This document shows positions 8,681-16,645 of a stretch of 23,255 nucleotides of DNA, piece after piece. The position numbers and the translations under genes are program-made. The notes beneath the pieces are model-generated. The model made no database searches. It had not been told where the DNA came from and saw only the letters and a program-made list of their open reading frames with translations. The stretch's first letter is position 1, and every line of letters starts with the position of its first letter. This DNA comes from Synura sp. LO234KE (lineage: Eukaryota > Sar > Synurophyceae > Synurales > Mallomonadaceae), in the NCBI GenBank assembly GCA_015143735.1, contig VKHC01000049.1:1-23255 (forward strand), given 5' to 3'.

Positions 8681-10044
8681 AACCTCAACCCAAGACTTAG
8701 AAAGTACGTGTACCCTCACAGAATGTTTTTTTTACGTCTACTGTTGTATTATTTTTTCAGAGCGGAAATATGATTTGCGATAATAAGTGATATATTTGCA
8801 AAATTTGATTTATGAAAAATAGATTATGCTATGGTGATACCGTCAAAGTATGCTTCATTCACATAATAATACAAATGCAGGTTTTGAATGAAATTGACTT
8901 TATAATATTATTTCTAGGGGAAGATGTATTGACGCCGTTTGTCCTTATCGAACGCATATTCCCTTCGTCGCTTTCAGTTCCCCATACGCAAATCACTGTT
9001 AGGAGTTGATATTGAGGAAAAGTTAGTAATATCAGTAGAATTACGTACGCTAATCTGTCCGATGTTGAGTTGCAAATAATTTTTTATCATAGCATCATTT
9101 ACGCTTGGAATTTCTCTCAATTACTTAAATGTTTCCTACACGAACTTTGAAAGTAGCGGTGATTTTGACACCTTTTTTTAAAGTACAAGTATTTAATACT
9201 TTTGGACATGGTATTCCTTCAATGTGATATGTGGACCATCCACTTGTCACCACTTCACAGAATACATGATAACAGCGATTCGAGACTCGTCTGAAGTTCT
9301 ATACCAGTATTTGATGATCCCGTTCATATGCTTGACAATTGTTAATACTAGCGAGAAATAATGCGCTGGTAATGTTAACTAATTTTAAAAATAAAGGGAT
9401 TCTACAACGGCTCCAGCGCTAGTTATACAACAATCACTTCGAATTTTTTTGAGAGTGCTTAGAACTTGGCGTTTGCTCATAGGGTACTTGCTTGCCTATC
9501 TAGTTGTCCTCCCCTCTTTACGATGTCGTTTTTGGGTAATCCTTTTGATTTGCTGGAATGAAGTGAGTACCCCAAACATGGGAGATCAGTTCAGCAGTGC
9601 ACTAATGTTTCGGTCAGGATCCAAACTTCTTACCAATGCATGGGATCATCGCATTACACAATGATGCCATTCGTGTTATGATATAAAGATCGTGAAACTC
9701 TAACGTCTTGATGTTGCCAAGCTAATCCGATTATAGCGAGTAGAATTGTTTAGTGAACGCAGAATCTGAACATAGGCTTTATATCCGTTGAGTGTGAATG
9801 AAACGGACTCTATTTCGTTACATCCGTTATTATAAGGATCTTTCTAGGCTTATTTCAGGTGCACCCTTACAATTATCTACTTCTCGCGGGCGCTGTTTTG
9901 GTTGTGCTGATAAGGACATGTGCCATTTCACCGTAAACACCGGGATGTCTTCTGCTCTACGATCGGCTTCGGTCAGGATTCATCGAAATCTACGCTACTT
10001 ATGTGGCACTGTGGAATGAGGGAAGAGGGGGGGAGGAAAATGAG
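8681..10044. other. Intergenic stretch without a supported gene
   Basis: AT-rich, with many stops in all frames. It should contain the promoter of the leftward sedolisin-like gene. Short + strand frames at 8812-9009, 9449-9664 and 9798-10177 lack protein-like composition or homology. Nothing else recognised. Confidence 0.5.
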
Positions 10045-11320
10045 CTATTGGAATAGTATTGAATCACGGGCTAAACTAAGTAGTACAGAAACAACATTGT
10101 TTCTTCGTAGTGATATATTTAGTTGCTGTATACACGTTTTGAACTTGGTTTCTGACGACTCAATTGGAGCCAAGTAGCTCTTAGCTCTTAGTCCTATGGG
10201 AGGTGTGTGCGTGTGTGTGTTAGCGGAGAGGACGGAGAAGCAAGGAGGTGAATACCGACGTATAAATGGGAGGGGAAGGATGTAATCAATGTGGTAGGAG
10301 ATCCCATGGCGGAGAGGGAAATAGTGGAGGAGAGGAGAGGAAGGACATCTTTTATGAGGTTTTACAGAGGTTGCAGGGTGAAGGAGAGGGACGAGAAAGG
10401 AGTATGTCGGAAGGAAGCTTCTGGATGAGCTGCAAGTGTATGCAGGGTCCGTGACAAACGGGTTATGAAGAGGAGGGGAGACTAGTGCTCCATCATGGAT
10501 TACTGAGTCGAGGACGAGTTGATTAAGATAATATGCATGCATAGTCCTTGAAACCCTTCAAGGTGAGCAGGCTGTACGGAGAAGGGGGAAGGGCCAATGT
10601 GACGACGTTGTGTAAGCCTTTGGCGCTCCTTCAGTAGGTAGAGGCTGCGTTCCATGATTATGATTTCCCGAAGAGTGTCCCAGATGACTGCCTGCACGTC
10701 AAAAGAGCGAGAATGGATGGGATCGAGGGCAGAGGCCGGGTTATATCGGTGTAGTATTACCCAGAATTACCCGTATGGGATGCTCGGGTAGTGGAGAGGA
10801 GAGGCGGGTAGTGCGGGAAAGGGGTCAAACAGTATTCCGAGGTGAAGGAGTAGGGGGTTATCTGTACTCGTCATGAGATGACTCTAATAAGCAACAAGTG
10901 ATGAAAGAGGGGGGAGGACGACGCGACAGAGAGGAGCGGAGACAATTGACCCTGCGCTGGTGTACCGTAAGGGGAGAGCATGTGGACCGTACGAAAGTGC
11001 GAGGGGGGAGGCATAGAAGGTCACTGTACACGTCCTGGGTGCGATAGATAGAGGAGGGGGAGGAACAGGGAAGCGGAATTGTGATGGGTCTTGATTACAA
11101 TAGGAGGAAGTGATTTGGAAGAGGAGGGCGCATTAGGCGAGGTGGTGGGACCGATGGAGAGACGTGGAGACGGGCTAGAAGAGAGTAGTGGAGGAAAGGC
11201 GGAGTGGTGGATGAGGTTGTTTCCAAGGTAAGGGGACGGTGTTAGACTGGAGAATGCGGAAGAGATGGAGCAGAAGAAGGAGGGGCCAGTGTAATAGAAA
11301 TAGATGGTGAGGAAGAAGGA
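10045..11320 (-). other. Purine/pyrimidine-asymmetric region, possible 3' part of the duplicated gene
   Basis: The + strand is strongly purine-rich (runs of GGAGAGG, GGGGGAGG), so the minus strand is C/T-rich for over a kilobase. Minus-strand frames here are mostly Pro/Ser/Leu low-complexity and not convincing, except the one listed at 10500-10691. A GTGTGTGCGTGTGTGTG tract is at 10203-10219. Because only the part from 11321 rightward is duplicated, this may be the non-duplicated downstream portion of the same leftward gene. Confidence 0.35.
10500..10691 (-). CDS. Possible terminal exon, unrecognised helical peptide
   Basis: A good 3' splice site on the minus strand (TTTTGACGTGCAG|GCAGTC, with a TTTTGAC branch-like motif) precedes a 63-codon open frame beginning AVIWDTLREIIIMERSLYLL. 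The first ~30 residues look like an amphipathic helix rich in Leu, Arg and Glu, unlike the Pro/Ser composition of the surrounding frames. It has no ATG where translation would need to start, so it can only be an exon of a longer leftward gene. Which exon precedes it is not resolved; the gene in copy A of the tandem duplication is the obvious candidate. No family recognised. Confidence 0.3.
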   Translation of the reverse strand, partial: AVIWDTLREIIIMERSLYLLKERQRLTQRRHIGPSPFSVQPAHLEGFQGLCMHIILINSSSTQ

Positions 11321-11362
11321 GAGGCGGGTCATCCTACTCGGGAGCGGGATCAAAGAGTGAGG

Positions 11363-11394
11363 ACCCACCGTCACTTTGCTCGGTGACGGTGGGT
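11363..11394. other. Perfect 12-bp stem-loop holding a stop codon (copy A)
   Basis: ACCCACCGTCAC (11363-11374), loop TTTGCTCG, GTGACGGTGGGT (11383-11394). The stem is perfect. On the minus strand the TGA that ends the leftward frame lies at the base of the loop (11371-11373). The same structure recurs in copy B. Confidence 0.7.
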
Positions 11395-12392
11395 AGAGGA
11401 GAGGGGCCATCGTTTGAGAGGTAGCAACGGAGCGAGGAGCTGGGAGGATAGCATAGGATTTACCGGATTCAACTTTGTGGAAGAATGATTGGTGAATGGA
11501 AGGAAGAGCAGAGGAGCGATCGCGAGGCGATCGTAAGAGAGGTGGTTGAGTATACGGTTGGAGATTATTGTTTGAATGCTGACGGCGGATGTAAGCGGAC
11601 CGTATGACGAATCGAAGGATAGTAGGAAGGGAAGTTTGTCCCCGCGATGAGCGCATCCACCGAGGAGAGTGATCGTAAGGATCCGATGAGTTCGAACCAT
11701 ACCCACCTCAAGCAGCAGCGCGTACGCACGATCCATAGTCTTTGAGACCCCATCAAGGGCTGTAATGGGAGGACGCCTCGGAAAGACTTGGGGAATACCC
11801 GATGGAGTGTTGACCATGAGTATGCAAGCAGACGGCCGTAAGGCCAATCCCTCCCGTGGAAGCGACTGTAGAGTCCCGAGTCGAGGACTATACCAGGCTT
11901 TGACTTCCACAGTGACATCTTGACCTATCTGGCTTTGGAACTCGGTAATCGTTCCATCATCAGTTGATGCTTACACGACAAGTGAGCAATATCAGTTGGG
12001 ATCTGATCCAGCGGCAGCCACGTATGCAAAACTAGGGAGTATTGTAGGAGATCGAGGAGGGCCTCCGAGAAGGCACGCATTTGGCAGATGTCTAGTGGAT
12101 GTTATGCGGACGTTTCGGAAAAAATTTCGAACATGAAGGTGATGGCATAGGTGAAATGGAATGAACTTCTGGGCGAACCGTAATCGGAAAGGAGGAGCCA
12201 AGGAGTGCACGACGAGAAACGTGAAAGTTGTGAGCTTACGGAGCGCCCATTGAGGCCAATGATCCGTTCGAGCTGTATGGAATAGTAATACCATGTCTAG
12301 TTAATTTGTTGGATTCAATGAAGATTATATGGATGAAATGGGTGATGTTGAAGATGGCTTGGACAATATGATACGCTTCCTTCACTATCGTC
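11371..12392 (-). pseudogene. Unrecognised small-exon gene in copy A, frame broken
   Basis: Counterpart of the gene in copy B. Likely exons on the minus strand: 12392-12240 (after CCTAATCTAG, before GTAAGC), a short piece from ~12166, 12091-11975, and 11932-11371. The 12392-12240 exon differs from copy B mainly by conservative changes (Val/Ile, Phe/Tyr), as expected for coding DNA. The 12091-11975 exon lacks 16 bp present in copy B (next to 11982), which shifts its frame. The last exon reads VTVEVKAWYSPRLGTLQSLP near its start, then LDGVSKTMDRAYALLLEVGM, and stops in the hairpin at 11371. No known domain. Copy A therefore looks decayed at its middle although its last exon stays open. Confidence 0.4.
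11992..12294 (-). other. Alternative open frame in copy A (not favoured)
   Basis: A 100-codon frame (GTG start) rich in His, Arg and Pro covers the same DNA as two of the exons proposed for copy A. Copy B keeps only part of it open (13647-13865). The frame shifted by one, which reads ALLDLLQYSLVLHTWLPLDQ, looks far more like a folded protein, so I treat this frame as a shadow but list it because it is open in both copies. Confidence 0.15.
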
Positions 12393-13014
12393 CTAGATTA
12401 GGACGGGGAAGGAGGGAGGAAAGTTGGATGCAGAAAGTGTAGAGGAGCATTGACGAGCTGAAAATGGAGCGGGATTTTTCCGGAAAGCAAATTGATCAGA
12501 ATACTGTGCCATAATGGGCGGGAGATATCAGGGCTGCGGTTTCCACATTCGAATTCGGAAACCTGGAGCTAGGAGAGGGTTCCGGGATAGTCGTGATACT
12601 ATATGTTCTGCTACTGATTTCTGAGCTACTTTATGTCTCTACTGAAATGATTCGTTGCTTTTAAGTTCAATTCCATATGATCTAGTCGCTACGTGGCGCA
12701 TAGCGATCGTCGCCTTTAATAAACTCTTGCTTACCATGACGATTTCACGTACGATGTTCAACGGGTGGAACGCAGCTTCGGTCACTCGCTGCAACAAATA
12801 TATTTTGAAAATAAACAACAACTCATTTCGCTGAGTTCTAAGTCCGTTGAGATGATTTTGCAAAATCCTTAACATTGAGGATATTGGATATATAACGATA
12901 GCTCACGAAAATATCTGCTGGTCCTTTCTCTACCTTGTGAAATAAGCGGCAGATCATCCTTTCTCTACCTTGAGGCGGATCATCCTACGCGGGAGCGGGG
13001 TCGCACAGTGAGAA

Positions 13015-13044
13015 CCCGCCGTCACTTTGCTCGGTGACGGTGGG
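13015..13044. other. 11-bp stem-loop holding a stop codon (copy B)
   Basis: CCCGCCGTCAC (13015-13025), loop TTTGCTCG, GTGACGGTGGG (13034-13044). It differs from copy A by an A-to-G change that turns one pair into G-T on this strand (G-U if this strand is transcribed; A-C if the minus strand is). The TGA ending the leftward frame is at 13022-13024. Confidence 0.6.
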
Positions 13045-14047
13045 AAGAGGAGAGGGGCGATCGTATGGGAGGTAGCAACGGAGCGAGGAGCTGGGAGGAT
13101 AGCATAGGATTTACCGGATTCAAGTTTGTGGAAGAATGATTGGTGAATGGAAGGAAGAGCAGAGGAGCGATCGAGAGGCGATCGTAGGAGAGGTGTTTGA
13201 GTATACGGTTGGAGATTAAGACGGCGGGTGTAAGCGGACCGTAGGACGAATCGAAGGATAGTAGGTATGGAAGTTTGTCCCCGCGATGAGCGCATCCACC
13301 TAGGAGAGTGGTCGTAAGGACCCGATGAGTCCGAACCATACCCACCTCAAGCAACAGCGTGTACGCACGCTCCGTTGTCTTTGAGACCCCATCAAGGGCT
13401 GTAATGGGAGGACGCCTCGGAAAGCCTTGGAGAATACCCGATTGAGTGTTGACAATGAGTATGCAAGCAGACTGCCGTAAGGCCAATCCCTCCCGTGGAA
13501 GCGACTGTCGAGTCCCGAGTTGAGGACTATACCAGGATTTGACTTCCACAGTGACATCTTGACCTATCTGGCTTTGGAACTCGGTAATCATTCCATCATC
13601 GGTTGATGCTTACACGACAAGTCCATGGTAGTACTGGTGAGCAATATTAGTTGGGATCTGATCCAGCGGCAGCCACGTATGCAAAACTAGAAAGTATTGT
13701 AGGAGATCGAGGAGGGCCTCCGAGTAGGCACGAATTTGGAAGATGTCTAGTGGATGTTATGCGGACGTTTCGGAAAATTTTTCGGACATGAAGGTGATGG
13801 CATAGGTGAAATGGAATGAACTTCTGGGCGAACCGCATTCGGAAAGGGGGAGCCAAGGAGTGCACGACGAGAAACGTGAAAGTTGTGAGCTTACGGAGCG
13901 CCCATCGAGGCTAATGAACCGTTCGAGCTGAATGGAACAGGAACACCATATCTAGGTGTTTGGTTGGATTCAATCAAGATTTCACGGAAGAAATGGGTGG
14001 TGTTGAAGATTTCTTGGACAATATGATACGCTTCCTTGACTATCGTC
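13022..14047 (-). CDS. Unrecognised small-exon gene in copy B
   Basis: Proposed minus-strand exons: 14047-13895 (acceptor CCTAATCTAG, donor GTAAGC); a short exon from 13823 after a 71-nt intron ending CGCCCAG; 13746-13614 (acceptor CATCCACTAG, donor GTAAGC); and 13571-13022 after a 42-nt intron. Translations include TIVKEAYHIVQEIFN and PFSSNGSLASMGAP in the first, AYSEALLDLLQYFLVLHTWL then IAHQYYHGLVV in the third, and QIGQDVTVEVKSWYSPQLGT in the last, all protein-like with alternating hydrophobics. A TAA at 13757-13759 interrupts the short exon in both copies, so one junction is not solved. A further upstream exon may read RVTEAVFHPLNIVREIVM, ending 14376 at a GTAAGC donor. The start codon is not identified. 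No known family. The last ~60 codons are Pro/Ser-rich and may be non-coding. Confidence 0.4.
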
Positions 14048-14599
14048 CTAGATTAGGACGGGGAAGGTTGGAGGTAAGTCGGATGTAGAAAGTGTTGAGG
14101 AGCATTGACGAGCTGGAAATGGAGGAGAGCAAAATGATCAGAATACTGTGCCATAATGGGCGGGAGATATCAGGGCTGCGGTTTCCACATTCGAATTCGG
14201 AAACCTGGAGCTAGGTGAGGGTTCCAGGATAGTGGTGATACCATATGTTCTGCTACTGATTTCTGAACTACTTTTTGTCTCTACTGAAATGATTCGTTAC
14301 TTTCAAGTGCAATTCCATATGATTTACTCTCTACGTGGCGCATAGCAATGTCGCCTTTAATAAACTCTTGCTTACCATGACGATTTCACGTACGATGTTC
14401 AACGGGTGGAACACAGCTTCGGTCACTCGCTGCAACAAATATATTTTGAAAATAAACAACAACTCATTTCGCTGAGTTCTAAGTCCGTTGAGATGATTTT
14501 GCAAAATCCTAAACATTGAGGATATTGGATATATAACGATAGCTCACGAAAATATCTGCTGGTCCTTTCTCTACTTTGCGAAATAAGTAGCAGAGTGCG

Positions 14600-14623
14600 G
14601 GCAACCCTGTTTTTTGGGTTGCC
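14600..14623. other. Perfect 8-bp stem-loop with T-rich loop
   Basis: GGCAACCC (14600-14607) and GGGTTGCC (14616-14623) pair exactly around a TGTTTTTT loop. It starts 7 bp beyond the end of tandem copy B, at the boundary with unduplicated DNA. It could be an element end or a transcript-end structure; no flanking target duplication was found. Confidence 0.4.
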
Positions 14624-15620
14624 TTCTTAACTAATTTCTTTTCTGGTTTCTTTCCTTGCTCCGGTGAAGGAACTAACTACAGGATTTTCACCAAGAGATG
14701 ATAAGTAGTTCTAATGACCAACGATCTATATCTTTAGCGGAAAAAACTGCAACTCCTTCCCTTACTCGCTGGGTATCGATACCACAGGCGGCGAGAACGA
14801 GCACGTTGTGTATAGACCCGCCCCATACCCATATTTTTAGTAGTTCATCGACTAGTGACGCAGTATAGACACTTCTCGAATAGAGTCAATAATATGATAA
14901 CTACCGTGTAAGGGGCTTAGTACCGCAATTCCGGGGTTGAGCCGGTCGTAGTATGAGCGAGAGTCAGCAAGTAGCTAACGAGGAGAGTAGTAACAACAAT
15001 CCTATTTAAAGGATACGGTGTACGGCTAGAGCTCAGATTTTATTCCACTGATATCTAAGTTCTTGCCCCTCCTGCAACTCGATCTCTGGATTGCTCGCTC
15101 TCTTGGTACTTAGGGAGGGGACATAAAGTAAGATAGGTCTACCGACGAGAATTTGTTATTAGTTTCTGTAAGCTATTTCCCTGTTCTGTCTGTAGTACAC
15201 TGATATCCTCACGAGAGGAGTACGATAATGTGCAGGGCTAGAATCCTTTATCCGGTAAACTCCATACAATCGACGAGGAGCTATTCCCACAGGTCTTGAA
15301 TGTGCATCCTGAATAGTAATTTGCACAGAACAATTCCTTCTGAATACCGGAGGCAAAATGTGTCCCCACCCACCACGATTAGGGTAACCTACTGCACTGA
15401 CAAGCGGAGCGTATTCTCTGTATTTAATAGGAACCCAATGAGCAAATTTCATCCAGGGGTACAGTCGAACCCGAACCACTTAAGTTAGAGGACGCCGATA
15501 GCGGTGACGTTATTTCCCCCAAGCTTAAAGAGCAGACGCAATCTGTACCGGCTATATTTTGCACGGTTATATGGGAAGGCCACCATTTCCCAAAATATAT
15601 AGCTTGCGCATATTGCAGGC
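14624..15620. other. Gene-poor stretch with an LTR-like block
   Basis: No supported gene. The part 14880-15121 has features of an LTR: a TATTTAAAGG TATA-like box at 15003, a following CTAGAGCTCAGATTTTATTC stretch, and an end at GGGAGGGGACA (15121). No partner LTR, primer site or target duplication was found, so it is only suggestive. The minus frame 15159-15479 (106 codons) is basic and aromatic-rich, without a recognised motif and without an ATG at its first codon; I do not call it. Confidence 0.25.
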
Positions 15621-15621
15621 T

Positions 15622-16630
15622 TCACTCGAGCGTAAACTCATCCGTCAATTCAAACAACCGAACAACACACCTGTCTTGAACGTGAGTAACTTTCGAGGGC
15701 TCCCTTTCTGGAAGATGAAGACGTGAACCGTAGCGCTCAATCGCGCGCTTCTGAGAATCTTCGTCAGCGCATATCAGCACCATAATAACTTCTTGAGATT
15801 TACACTTCTCTAGCAATTGATCTAAACAATTAAAGTGAGCAGGGCGGCGAGCGGCACAGCGAATTTGAATTCCTATTCGAATGATAGACTGATCCTGTCT
15901 ACGATCCGGTAATAGTAGGGCTGCAGTGCGCTGACAGGCTGTGGAGAGCACACGCCTTGGCGCATTTTAAACAGATAGTTGAAGAGACAAGGTAATATGT
16001 TTTGGCTTGTTAGTCCGAAATTGGTCAAGATTTCACCATATCCCTTGATATCGAATATACTATATGTGTATCCTCGATTTGAGGCAATTAAGAACAGTTG
16101 ATGGTCAGATTTTTCCATGAAACTTTTCTCAAATACTTTGTAGGTGTGTACAGAACGCAATTGGATGTATTTAAGCCGTTCCCCAGAGGGTTAAACCAAC
16201 ATCCTCCATCACATTTCTTGCGAGGGATCACATGGCTTGTGGTGCGTACATAGGCATCAAACATTCGTAAGGTTCAGGATTCTGGAATGCCATAGCCCAC
16301 TTCACGAATGGAGTGTCATACGCGGCTTCAATAGGGCGTTGCGTGCCATCATCAAATGTATCGATATTCATTGCTATGAAATATGAAGCATTGTTCATTA
16401 GCGCTCACATGAAAGCACTCACGTAGCCTAGTATAATATCGGCTGGCCCTTGACAAAGTGGCATGCATTGAGACGACGTACCTTGCTCCCGGCTTACTAC
16501 CAAGCGAGGATTTATGGAATTTCGTGTATGAACTCCGCCATCTATTGCCACAAATTTTTTCATATTCGTCAGGGTAATTAGTGTTCGCAGTATCAAGAAC
16601 CGTATCATTCCCAACACTTGAACCGAAAAT
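15622..16630 (-). pseudogene. Fucosyltransferase-like pseudogene
   Basis: Successive minus-strand pieces in different frames line up in the order of a GDP-fucose-dependent glycosyltransferase of the alpha-1,2/1,6-fucosyltransferase type. From 16630: SSLGSKPGARYVVSMHA, then in the next frame CQGPADIILGYVSAFM (the position of the family's C-GGLADR-type motif), a TGA at 16405-16407, then IDTFDDGTQRPIEAAYDTPF to a TGA at 16228. A second block (16160-15873) has SNRGYTYSIFDIKGYGEIL and ILPCLFNYLFKM. After a frameshift near 15890, the third reads IIRIGIQIRC with FNCLDQLLEKC and a later ERYGSRLHLP, the nucleotide-sugar region; the usual Gly-Asp after the Arg is missing. These enzymes are normally Golgi membrane proteins adding fucose to glycans. 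Several frame breaks and one nonsense codon indicate a pseudogene, though splicing could bypass one pair. Exact subfamily uncertain. Confidence 0.5.
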
Positions 16631-16645
16631 CTGAAAGGCTTTCAA

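Larger units (their letters stand above)
11321..12952. repeat. Direct tandem duplication, copy A (1.63 kb)
   Basis: Aligns along its whole length with 12972-14593, offset 1651 bp at the left end, with scattered substitutions and a few small indels. Homology begins at GAGGCGG and ends at ATAAG-GCAG. A 20-nt spacer separates the copies and contains a repeat of TCCTTTCTCTACCTTG, which also lies at the right end of copy A (12922 and 12957). Confidence 0.9.
12972..14593. repeat. Direct tandem duplication, copy B (1.62 kb)
   Basis: Second copy of the unit at 11321-12952. It carries 16 bp (between 13620 and 13640) that copy A lacks, and lacks a ~13-bp stretch found in copy A near 11566-11578 and another near 12478. 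The copies share splice-site-like sequences and the hairpin. Unduplicated sequence resumes at GAGTGCGGGC on the right. Confidence 0.9.

Noticed and set aside
8120-8783. Short plus-strand frames over the sedolisin-like exon
   Set aside because: Antisense shadows of an exon with clear propeptide similarity.
10203-10219. GTGTGTGCGTGTGTGTG dinucleotide tract
   Set aside because: A short ordinary microsatellite; not informative by itself.
11363-14623. Repeated hairpins as a CRISPR array
   Set aside because: Only two related hairpins 1.65 kb apart as part of a large duplication, with no regular spacers; the window is eukaryotic.
14608-15121. Solo LTR from TGTTTTTT to GGGGACA
   Set aside because: Termini are TG/CA-like and there is a TATA-like box, but flanking 5-bp target duplications do not match and no second copy exists in the window.
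15440-15480. GGTTCGAC-like string suggesting a tRNA T-arm
   Set aside because: The flanking bases do not form a T-stem, and no D-arm, anticodon arm or acceptor stem can be drawn.
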